From the NCBI RefSeq assembly GCF_028649475.1, contig NZ_JAQSIP010000005.1, positions 62,001 through 126,000 on the forward strand: a stretch of 64,000 nucleotides of DNA, written 5' to 3'. Shown here one piece after another: positions 44,190 through 52,000 of this stretch. Source of the stretch: Curvibacter cyanobacteriorum (lineage in GTDB: Bacteria; Pseudomonadota; Gammaproteobacteria; Burkholderiales; Burkholderiaceae_C). Below the pieces are notes generated by a model. It saw only the letters and a program-made list of their open reading frames with translations. It had not been told where the DNA came from and made no database searches. Positions within the stretch are counted from its first letter, which is position 1. Each line of letters begins with the position of its first letter. The translations under genes and the position numbers were made by a program.

Positions 44190-44260
44190 GCCCCCCGGGA
44201 GCGGCCAAGGTGGCCGCGGGCTGAGCCCCCCAGTGGGGACTGACGGCCGCCGGCGGCAGC
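44186..44260. repeat. GC-rich intergenic element with duplicated CTGAGCCCCCC
   Basis: CTGAGCCCCCC occurs at 44186-44196 and again at 44221-44231, around the dyad-rich GGCCAAGGTGGCC. It lies between the convergent OmpA-type and response-regulator genes and begins with the stop codon of the former, in the same way that the 90-bp elements at 18041 begin with the cnoX stop. It may be a distant member of the same family and may serve as a bidirectional terminator. Confidence 0.4.
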
Positions 44261-44266
44261 GCGCCC

Positions 44267-44896
44267 TCAGTCCAAGCTGCGCAGCAGGTTGGCGAGTTCC
44301 ACCGCCGACTTGACGCTCATCTTGTCGAACACACGCGAGCGGTGCACCTCGACCGTGCGCACGCTGATGTCTAGCTGATCGGCGATCAGCTTGTTGGGCA
44401 GACCCTCGACCACCAGGCGCATCACATCGCGCTCGCGCTCGGTCAGCTCGGTGAGCCGGGTTTGCAGGCCCACGCGTTGCCGCCGCATGGCCAGCACCTC
44501 GGCCGAGCGCCGCAAGGCCTGCTCGATGCGGTCCACCAGCGCGTTGTCGGAAAACGGCTTCTCACAGAAGTCAAACGCCCCGCGCTTGACCGAATCCACC
44601 GCCGTCGGCACGTCGGCATGACCGGTCAAGAAAATCACCGGCATCGCGTCCTGCAAGCCGCGCTCGATGAGCTGCTCAAACAAGGCCAGCCCACTCATGC
44701 CGGGCATGCGAACGTCCAGCAACAGGCAGCAGGGCTGGGTCGGCGCGGGCCGCGACTGCAGCACCCGGTCAAAGGCCTCGGCGCTGTCAAACACCTCGCT
44801 GAGCAATCGGCGTGAGCGCAGCAGCCAGGCCAGCGCGTCACGCACGCCAGCGTCGTCATCCACGATGTAAACAGTTGCGTCGAGCGAGGGTTCCAT
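44267..44896 (-). CDS. FixJ/NarL-type response regulator
   Basis: This 209-residue response regulator has a receiver domain with acidic pair D13-D14, phospho-acceptor D61 in L-L-L-D-V-R-M-P-G-M-S-G, T91 and K113, and a LuxR-type HTH (about 140-205: L-T-E-R-E-R-D-V-M-R-L-V-V-E-G through V-E-V-H-R-S-R-V). This is the FixJ/TtrR subclass, activated by phosphorylation from the adjacent kinase. It follows the kinase gene by 37 bases. Targets are unknown. Confidence 0.92.
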   Translation of the reverse strand: MEPSLDATVYIVDDDAGVRDALAWLLRSRRLLSEVFDSAEAFDRVLQSRPAPTQPCCLLLDVRMPGMSGLALFEQLIERGLQDAMPVIFLTGHADVPTAVDSVKRGAFDFCEKPFSDNALVDRIEQALRRSAEVLAMRRQRVGLQTRLTELTERERDVMRLVVEGLPNKLIADQLDISVRTVEVHRSRVFDKMSVKSAVELANLLRSLD

Positions 44897-44933
44897 GGGC
44901 TTTGAGCGGTTGGGCAGTGCGTTGGCGCCGTGG

Positions 44934-46982
44934 TCAGGGCGCCGGGTTTTTCTTGACGGGCAGGGTGAACCTGAAGATCGTACCGTTTGGCGACAGGCGC
45001 TCGAAACCCAGGTAGCCACCGTGCTGCTCCACCACGGTGCGGCACAGGCTCAGCCCCAGGCCCATGCCCTCGGCCTTGGTGGTGAAGAACGGCGTGAACA
45101 GCTGCTGCCCGACCTCCTCGGAGATGCCCGCGCCCTGGTCGGCCACCGACCATTCCAGCCAGCCGTTGGCCTCGTTGGAGGCGGCCTTGCGGGCCTGAAT
45201 GCGCAGCACCCGCTCGCGGATGTCGGGCTGGTCCATGGCCTGCATGCCGTTGCGCGCCAGGTTCAGCAGCACCTGCTCGACCATGGTGCGGTCGCACATC
45301 ACCTCGGGCAGGTTCGGTTCGATGTCGGTCACCACGCGCACCCCGAGCTTGCGGGCCTGCAAGGTCACCAGCGGCATGATGGCCTCCAGCAGGCGGCGCG
45401 CCGGCACGGCCTCGCGCGCCTGGTCGCGGCGGCGCACAAAGTCGTGCACGCTCTTGATCACGCGGCCCGCGCGTTCGGCCTGCTCGGCGATGCGGCGCAG
45501 CGCCATCTCGATGTCGGGCGTGACCGTGCTGTCGCCCTGGCGCAGCAGGTTCATGGAACCGGTGGCGTAGCTCGAAATGGCCGCCAGCGGTTGGTTGAGT
45601 TCGTGGCTCAGCAGGGACGCCATCTCGCCCACCGTGGCAAGGCGGGCGGTGGCCTGCAGGCGCTCTTGCGAGGCGCGCGACAGCTCCTCGATGCGGCGTT
45701 GCTCGCTGATGTCGAGGAAGGCGCTCATCCAGCCGGTCTGCAGGCCCTGCGCGTTGATCAGCGGGGCCTCGATCACCAGCACCGGGAAGCGGCTGCCGTC
45801 CTTGCGCATGAAGACCGATTCAAACCCCTCGCGCGGCGGCACGTTGCCAGCCAGGCGAATGGCCTGGCGCTGCTCGTACTCGCTGACCAGGTCGGGCGGC
45901 CAGTACGGCGCGGGCATGCCATGGCCCAACAGCTCCTCGAGCTCAAAACCCACCATCTGGCAGAAGGCCGGGTTGACGTAGGTGATGTGCCCCTGCAGGT
46001 CGCGCGCGCGCAGGCCGGTGACCAGCGAGTCCTCCATGGCCTTGCGGAAGGCCAGCGCATCGGCCAGGTCGCGCTCGGCGGCCAGGCGGCGGCGGGTGTC
46101 CTTGGCCAGCAGCACCAGCACCGACACCAGCGCAATCGCCATCGCGGTGACCAGCGCGGTCATGACGTTGGGGAACAGGCTCGGGGCGCTGTGCCAGCTG
46201 TCCAGGCGCAGCACCAGGGTGTTGCCGGGCAGGTCCAGCAGCTGCTGGGCGGTGAACATGCGCGTGCCGCGGCGCGCCGACCCGTGCAGCGCCAGGCGCG
46301 TGCCATCGGCCTCGGTGAACGAAATCTCCTGGCTGCGCGCCAGCTGACGGCCCACCAGGTTGGCCAGCACCTCCTGCAAGGCGTAGGTGGCCAGCACATA
46401 GCCCGACACCCGGCCTGCGTTGATCAGGGGCATGCACAGCTCGACCACTTCAAGCCCCAGGCCATCGAGGCGCGGCACAAAGTAGGAGCTCGAATACGCC
46501 GGCCCATTGAAGCGCCGCGCCGTGGCACAGGCCAGGGACACATCGGTCTGCGCGCTCTCGCGCCCGCTGCGGTCAAACAGCTTGCTGCGGTAGGGGGTGT
46601 CGACCTGGGACAGCACCTGCAGGTGGCTGTCACGCCACTCGATGCGCACGATCTCGCGGTGCTCGCGCAACAGCTCCCCCGCCTCGATGGCCCAGGACGC
46701 CGGGGTCGGGTTGCTGGCCTGCAGCGCCTGCAGGCTTTGCACATTGCGGGTCAGGCCGCCCCGGATGTCGCCCAGCGCGTCCGAGGTGTCGCGGTCGATG
46801 CGGGCCTGCACCTGGCTGGCCTCGTAGCGCCCGGCCAGGTAGACCATCACCCCCAGCATCAACAACACCAGCACGGCCAGCAGCAGCCAAAGGGTCCAGC
46901 GGCGCCAGCCCAAGGGCAGCAGGCGGGCCAGGCCGGTTTCCGGGGGACGACTGGGCAACAGGGTCGAGTTCGGCACGGTCAC
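44934..46982 (-). CDS. PAS-domain sensor histidine kinase
   Basis: This 682-residue kinase has TM helices at about 28-50 and 273-293 enclosing a periplasmic sensor of about 220 residues, then a PAS domain (about 315-427, with P-A-F-C-Q-M-V-G-F), an H-box S-L-L-S-H460-E-L-N-Q-P-L-A-A and an ATP-binding domain ending in G-M-G-L-G-L-S-L. It is similar to DctB/FixL-type kinases. The start is GTG 46982, overlapping the stop of the upstream amidase gene (GTGA). The ligand is unknown. It belongs to a run yhdP-amidase-kinase-regulator. Confidence 0.9.
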   Translation of the reverse strand: MTVPNSTLLPSRPPETGLARLLPLGWRRWTLWLLLAVLVLLMLGVMVYLAGRYEASQVQARIDRDTSDALGDIRGGLTRNVQSLQALQASNPTPASWAIEAGELLREHREIVRIEWRDSHLQVLSQVDTPYRSKLFDRSGRESAQTDVSLACATARRFNGPAYSSSYFVPRLDGLGLEVVELCMPLINAGRVSGYVLATYALQEVLANLVGRQLARSQEISFTEADGTRLALHGSARRGTRMFTAQQLLDLPGNTLVLRLDSWHSAPSLFPNVMTALVTAMAIALVSVLVLLAKDTRRRLAAERDLADALAFRKAMEDSLVTGLRARDLQGHITYVNPAFCQMVGFELEELLGHGMPAPYWPPDLVSEYEQRQAIRLAGNVPPREGFESVFMRKDGSRFPVLVIEAPLINAQGLQTGWMSAFLDISEQRRIEELSRASQERLQATARLATVGEMASLLSHELNQPLAAISSYATGSMNLLRQGDSTVTPDIEMALRRIAEQAERAGRVIKSVHDFVRRRDQAREAVPARRLLEAIMPLVTLQARKLGVRVVTDIEPNLPEVMCDRTMVEQVLLNLARNGMQAMDQPDIRERVLRIQARKAASNEANGWLEWSVADQGAGISEEVGQQLFTPFFTTKAEGMGLGLSLCRTVVEQHGGYLGFERLSPNGTIFRFTLPVKKNPAP

Positions 46983-47794
46983 AGCACGCGGTGGGACAAG
47001 GCGGGCAACTGCGCCCGGCAACGTTGCAAGGTGGCCCAGTCCAGCTCGGCCAGCACCACGCCCGGGCCCTGGGCTTGCTCGGCCAGCACCTCACCCCAGG
47101 GGTCGACCACCAGGCTGTGGCCCCAGGTGTGGCGCCCGTTCTCGTGCACACCCCCCTGGGCGGGGGCCACCACAAAGGCCAGGTTCTCGACCGCGCGGGC
47201 CCGCAACAGCAGCGACCAGTGCGCCTCGCCCGTGGTGTAGGTGAAGGCGCTGGGCACCAGCATCAGGTGGGCGCCGTCACGGGCGTAGGCACGGTACAGC
47301 TCAGGGAACCGCAGGTCATAGCAGACCGAGAGGCCGATGCGCCAGGTGTGGCCGTCGCGCGAGGGCAGGTCAAAGCAGGCGGGCTGCCGCCCCGCCTCGA
47401 GCACGCGCGACTCGTCATAGCGCTCGCGCCCGTTGTCGAAGCAAAACAGGTGGATCTTGTCGTAGCGGCTCACCCAGTCGCCTGCGGGCGACCAGACCAG
47501 GCTGCTGTTGGTCACGCGGTCGGCTTGGGCAGTGCTCAGCGGCAGGGTGCCGCCAACGATCCACAGGCCCAACTCGCGCGCACAGGCGGCCAGGTGGTCC
47601 TGGATGGGCCCGTGGCCCGGGGCCTCTTGCACCGCCAGCTTGTCGGTGTCGCGCTGGCCCAGCAGGCAGAAGTACTCGGGCAGCACGGCCAGCTCGGCGC
47701 CCTGTTCGGCGGCCTGGGTCAGCAGGGCGCGGGCGGCTTGGAGGTTGGCGTCGACCGAGGGGGACGACACCATCTGGAGGGCGGCAACTTTCAT
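46979..47794 (-). CDS. carbon-nitrogen hydrolase (Nit1/NitA-like amidase)
   Basis: This 271-residue nitrilase-superfamily enzyme has the full catalytic triad E40, K113 and C158 in V-L-P-E-Y, Y-D-K-I-H-L and S-V-C-Y-D-L-R-F-P. The Y-D-L-R-F-P-E-L-Y-R segment and overall sequence point to the branch that includes deaminated-glutathione amidase, a metabolite-repair enzyme. Its start overlaps the yhdP stop (ATGA) and its stop overlaps the kinase start (GTGA). Why repair or amidase activity is coupled to these genes is unclear. Confidence 0.88.
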   Translation of the reverse strand: MKVAALQMVSSPSVDANLQAARALLTQAAEQGAELAVLPEYFCLLGQRDTDKLAVQEAPGHGPIQDHLAACARELGLWIVGGTLPLSTAQADRVTNSSLVWSPAGDWVSRYDKIHLFCFDNGRERYDESRVLEAGRQPACFDLPSRDGHTWRIGLSVCYDLRFPELYRAYARDGAHLMLVPSAFTYTTGEAHWSLLLRARAVENLAFVVAPAQGGVHENGRHTWGHSLVVDPWGEVLAEQAQGPGVVLAELDWATLQRCRAQLPALSHRVL

Positions 47795-50700
47795 GGGTGC
47801 AAGGCTCCGGCAGCAGGCGGGGTGGCCTCGCGCGCCGGGCGCTCGACCTTGACGATGCGCGGCTCGGTCCAGCTGCCATCGATGTGGAACTCCTGGGTCG
47901 CGGCCTCCATCAGGGGGCGGCGCAGGAACATCTGCGCCAGGAAGGTGCCCAGCCCGATCGCCGGGTTGATGGCGGTGGCCACCAGGGACGCCGTGCCGGC
48001 GTTCACCTCGGGCACCACCACGACCTTGAGGTCCTGGGTCTCGCGCGCCAGGTCGGCCGAGCCCTCCATGAAAACCGCCGCGTTGACGCCCTTCATCTGC
48101 AGGTTGTTGGTGCTGGCCCGGCCCTGGTCGATGCGCGCGTCGCCCCGCACCAGGTCGAACGAGAAGCCCTGGCTGAACACATCGCGGAAGTCCAGCGTGA
48201 GGCGCCGCGGCAGCGCCTGCAGGCTCAGCACCCCAAGCAACTTGGCCAGGCCCGGGTCGGCCTTCAGGAACTGGCCCGACTCCAGCTGGATGTTGATCTG
48301 GCCCGCCAGCGTCGGGTAATCCAGCGACAGCGGCGAGCCCAGCCACGCCACCTGCCCCTCCATCGAGCCGTGGCCCTGGCGCACCACGCCCGGCATGCCC
48401 AGGCGCGTGAGCAGGTCGCCCGCGTCACGCACCTCCAGGCGGAAGTTCATCACCGTGCGCCGGTGCTCCTGCAAGGACCGGCTCAGGCGCGACACGCCGA
48501 CCTGGGCCCAGTTGCCGGTGGCGGTGAGGGTGGCTTCGGGGGTGATCAGGTTGAACTTGCTGAGCCGCCATTCGCGCTGGGCGGTGTCACCGCCGCGGTT
48601 GACGGCTTCGATCTCGACCCGGCCCAGTCGCTTGCCACGCAACTCGAAGTCATCGACCACGATGTCCAGCGCGGGGATGGTCGACGGCTGCTCGTCGAGC
48701 AGGGCCTCGACCTCGCTCTGGGTGCTTTGCGCCAGCTTCAGCCGCGACAGGCGCGCAAACAGGCGCCCCGCCCCGGTACCGCCGGGCGGGCGGTACTCCA
48801 GGTAGCCATTGAGCTCCTGGGCGTCGAGGTTGGCGCGCCACATGGCGCCGTCGCGCGTGCCCCCCAGCACCACGTTGTGCAACTGACGCCCGTCGGCCTT
48901 GAGCTCACCGGCCCGCACGGCCATGGCGGTGGGCAGGTAGCTTTGCGCCGCCGCCTCGGCGGCGCTGCTGGCGGGGGCGACCGGGTTGGGGCGGACAGGT
49001 CCCCCCGCGCGGGTCAGCACATGCTCCCAGGCGTCGAGGTCGAGCTGAGGCAGTTGCACGCTGGCCATCACCCCATGGGCCGGCAGCGGCGCCGATTCGC
49101 CCGCGGCCAGACCGATGGCCAGGCTGCCCTGCAGCACGCGGGCCTGCGGCCCCGAGATGTCACGCACGTAATGCACCGCGACCAGGCGGCCCAGCTCGAC
49201 CAACAACTGGTCCCGCTGGGGCGTGTTGGCAGCGCTGTCGCGCAGCAGGCTGTTGTCAAAGCGCAGCGGCAAGACCGTGTCGGCAGCCTTGGCCAAAGGG
49301 GCCGGCAGGTTCAGCGCCAAGCCTTGCAGGCTGCTCTGCACCTGGATCTCGGGTTGCCCCTGGTAGAAGCCCAGCGCCAAGGTGTAAGGCGCGCTGCCCG
49401 TCGCGTGTTCGGCCAGCTTGGCGACAAATCCCAGCTCAGCCGCCTGGCGCAGGCCCTCGGCCGAGGCCACCCCAGTGGCGCGGATCTGCACCTGAGGTTC
49501 ACCCGCGGCGCCGGGACCGGCCGACGGTGCGGGCCGCATGCCGCCGTCAAGCCGGAGGTCGCCGCCCAGCGCGCGGCCTTGCACATTGTTGAGCTGGAAA
49601 CCGGTCTCCGAGAACGCCAGCTGGCCGCGCAGGCGCGACAAGGCCGGGGCCTGCGGCGAGATGCGCAGGTCGTTGTTGCCGGTGAAGGTCAGGATGCCCT
49701 GCACCTTGCTGCGGTCGATCTGGCTGATCGGCAGCGACAGCTTGAGCTTGACCTCGCTGCCCCCCGTGGCGGTGGCCTGGCTCAGGGCCTGGTGGGTCAA
49801 ACGGCTCAGCGGCGAGCCGTTGATCAGGGCCACCACCTCGGGCAGCGGGCCTTTGACATTCGCGTCGACCCCCACCACGGTGCGCATCAGGTTGGGGATG
49901 TCGGCTTCGACGCGGGTGATCTGCAGCTCAGGGTGGCCGGCGAAGCGCGCGCTGGCCCCTTTGACGTACATGCCCAGGCGGTCAAACACCAGTTCGCCTT
50001 GCAGGTCGCTGAGCGCGGGCCAGGGGGCCGACCCCGCCGGCAAGACCGACTTGGGCACGTAGTTGAGGGCGGCCTCACGCACGCGGGCGCTGATGCGGAA
50101 CTCGCCCTGCTTGGGGTTGGCATAGGGCAGGTCATGCAGGTCGCCCTTGATGCGGAACTGGGCGTTGCTGATGCGGCCTGCCGTCACCGCGTCCTGCACA
50201 TAGTGGCGCACGTCCGCGTCCAGGTGCAGGGGCAGGTAGCGGTGGATGCGGGTGCCATCGGCCTCGCTGACATTCGCGTTCAGGTCGAGCACGCCCGGAA
50301 AGCGGCTGCGCGAGGGCGACTGCGCTGGGTCCGAGGTGCGCCATTGAAAGCGGGCCTCGCCACGCAGGTCGGGGTTGGCAAAGCGCAGCTCGTCGACCTT
50401 CAGCGCCAGGCGATCGCCCTCGCGTTGCCACTGCAACTGCGCGTCCAACTGATCAACGGGCAGCACCGGGTCCTCGAACACGCCGGGCAGGTCGAGGCGA
50501 CCGCCCGCCATCTGCAAGCCCGCGCGGCCGCCGGACTGGTTGAGGTCGAAATCCAGGTCCAGCCCCCTGACGCCCGGCAGCCCATCGCGGGCCGTGAGCG
50601 ACAGCCCGACCACCCGCCCCTTGACGCTGTAGTGCTCGGGGCCGTCCGCCGGCCCTTGCCAGCGGGCCTGCATCGACTGCACCAGACCCTGGGGCGCATG

Positions 50701-51870
50701 GCGGGCCAGCGCCTGGTGTGTGGCCTCGCCCAGCGGCACGCGGTGGGCAATCTGGCTCAGGGCGGCCAAATCCATGCGGTCGGCCCGGAATTCACCCTGC
50801 CCCGGCTGCTTGGGCTGGGGCTGGGTGTAGCTGACAAACACATTGCCCCCAGGCCAACGCAGGCCATCGGCGGTCAGGAACTGCAAACCGCTGGTCGAAA
50901 AATCAAACCCGCCCGGCAGGCGGTGGCCGCCCAAGCGGCCCTGCACCGACGTCAGGGCCAGCGGGTCCAAGCCCGGCGCCAGCTGCACATTGACCGAGGC
51001 CAGGGCCACGTCGGCCACCGCGCCTGTGAGCTGCCCCTTGGCCACATCGGCCCACAGGCGCAACGCGCCCTGGCCCTGGCTGACTTCAAAGCCCGGGTCG
51101 ATCTGCTGGCGCAGCCGGGCCACATCCACCCGGGTGAAATGGGCATAGATCTGCCCCGTCCAGTCTTGCCAACGCCCCCGGTGGACGCTGATCAAGGGCT
51201 GTCGGAACTGCGCCACCAGGCTGAAGCGGTCGCCCCACAGCGGGGGCGGCGTGGCGTCCAGGCGCGCGATGTGGCGCCGCGGGCTGTTGCGCATGACCAG
51301 GTTCAGGTCGGTCAGGGACAGGGTGTCGAGCCCGCGTTGCTCGTCGGTCCAGTGGATGATGCCGCCCGCGATGACCAGCTCCACCTGCGAGAACACCCAG
51401 TCGGCGATCCGCCCCCCGTCGCCAGGCGCCCCTTCGACCGCCAGCCCGGCCACGTGCAGGCGCCCGTCGCGGCTGCGCCGCACCTCCAACTCGGGGCGTT
51501 CAACGTAGAGCTGCTGGAAACCCAGGTGCCACAGCGAGCGCGGCGACAGCGCCGCCACCACATGCGGCAGGATCAGCGCGTCGCGCCCTTCGGCGTCGGA
51601 CAGGGTGATGTCCTCGAGCTCGAAAGTGGGGATCAAGCCCTCGCTGCGGGCACTGATTTGACCGATGTGCACCGGTAGCCCTAGAACCCGGCTGGCCTGC
51701 CGCTCCAGCAAAGGACGGAACTCGGCAATCCGGGGCACAATCCAGCCGTGCAGCGCACCCCAGGACAGCGCCAGCACCAACCAGAAGGCCAGCAGCACCC
51801 GCAAAGTCCACCGCGCCAGGGCTGAGGCGAACTTCAGTCCTCGGGTAGGGATGGGCAGGGTGTCGTTCAT
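47791..51870 (-). CDS. yhdP: YhdP-family AsmA-like envelope protein
   Basis: This 1359-residue protein has one N-terminal TM helix (about 21-43) and a very long periplasmic region rich in beta strands, with the DUF3971 part in the first two thirds and an AsmA-like C-terminal domain (about 1080-1340). It matches YhdP, one of the bridge-like proteins that carry phospholipids between inner and outer membranes. It is divergent from glnE. It overlaps the amidase gene by ATGA. Length is typical for the family. Confidence 0.92.
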   Translation of the reverse strand: MNDTLPIPTRGLKFASALARWTLRVLLAFWLVLALSWGALHGWIVPRIAEFRPLLERQASRVLGLPVHIGQISARSEGLIPTFELEDITLSDAEGRDALILPHVVAALSPRSLWHLGFQQLYVERPELEVRRSRDGRLHVAGLAVEGAPGDGGRIADWVFSQVELVIAGGIIHWTDEQRGLDTLSLTDLNLVMRNSPRRHIARLDATPPPLWGDRFSLVAQFRQPLISVHRGRWQDWTGQIYAHFTRVDVARLRQQIDPGFEVSQGQGALRLWADVAKGQLTGAVADVALASVNVQLAPGLDPLALTSVQGRLGGHRLPGGFDFSTSGLQFLTADGLRWPGGNVFVSYTQPQPKQPGQGEFRADRMDLAALSQIAHRVPLGEATHQALARHAPQGLVQSMQARWQGPADGPEHYSVKGRVVGLSLTARDGLPGVRGLDLDFDLNQSGGRAGLQMAGGRLDLPGVFEDPVLPVDQLDAQLQWQREGDRLALKVDELRFANPDLRGEARFQWRTSDPAQSPSRSRFPGVLDLNANVSEADGTRIHRYLPLHLDADVRHYVQDAVTAGRISNAQFRIKGDLHDLPYANPKQGEFRISARVREAALNYVPKSVLPAGSAPWPALSDLQGELVFDRLGMYVKGASARFAGHPELQITRVEADIPNLMRTVVGVDANVKGPLPEVVALINGSPLSRLTHQALSQATATGGSEVKLKLSLPISQIDRSKVQGILTFTGNNDLRISPQAPALSRLRGQLAFSETGFQLNNVQGRALGGDLRLDGGMRPAPSAGPGAAGEPQVQIRATGVASAEGLRQAAELGFVAKLAEHATGSAPYTLALGFYQGQPEIQVQSSLQGLALNLPAPLAKAADTVLPLRFDNSLLRDSAANTPQRDQLLVELGRLVAVHYVRDISGPQARVLQGSLAIGLAAGESAPLPAHGVMASVQLPQLDLDAWEHVLTRAGGPVRPNPVAPASSAAEAAAQSYLPTAMAVRAGELKADGRQLHNVVLGGTRDGAMWRANLDAQELNGYLEYRPPGGTGAGRLFARLSRLKLAQSTQSEVEALLDEQPSTIPALDIVVDDFELRGKRLGRVEIEAVNRGGDTAQREWRLSKFNLITPEATLTATGNWAQVGVSRLSRSLQEHRRTVMNFRLEVRDAGDLLTRLGMPGVVRQGHGSMEGQVAWLGSPLSLDYPTLAGQINIQLESGQFLKADPGLAKLLGVLSLQALPRRLTLDFRDVFSQGFSFDLVRGDARIDQGRASTNNLQMKGVNAAVFMEGSADLARETQDLKVVVVPEVNAGTASLVATAINPAIGLGTFLAQMFLRRPLMEAATQEFHIDGSWTEPRIVKVERPAREATPPAAGALHP

Positions 51871-52000
51871 GTGGCTGGTTGAATGTGGCAGGAATTATGA
51901 CCCGCAGCGAAAGCGGGGTCGGCAGCGACCCCATGAAGATATGTGAATCAAAGCAGCGACCCGCGGGTCGCTTGCTGGCGTGCCCTGAAGGCCTTTGACC
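51871..52000. promoter_or_regulatory. divergent yhdP/glnE region with paired dyads
   Basis: Two dyads share the half-site GGGTCG: GGGGTCG-GCAG-CGACCCC at 51915-51932 and the perfect 18-base palindrome AGCGACCCG-CGGGTCGCT at 51955-51972. Their centres are exactly 40 bases apart. GCAGCGACCC is also directly repeated at 51922-51931 and 51953-51962. The second dyad is 28 bases before the glnE start, so it may act as an operator or as a 5'-UTR hairpin. Confidence 0.55.

Noticed and set aside
47797-51678. 1293-codon open frame antisense to yhdP
   Set aside because: Same shadow effect; low-complexity Arg/His/Gln/Ala protein with no recognisable domain, while the yhdP frame is well defined.
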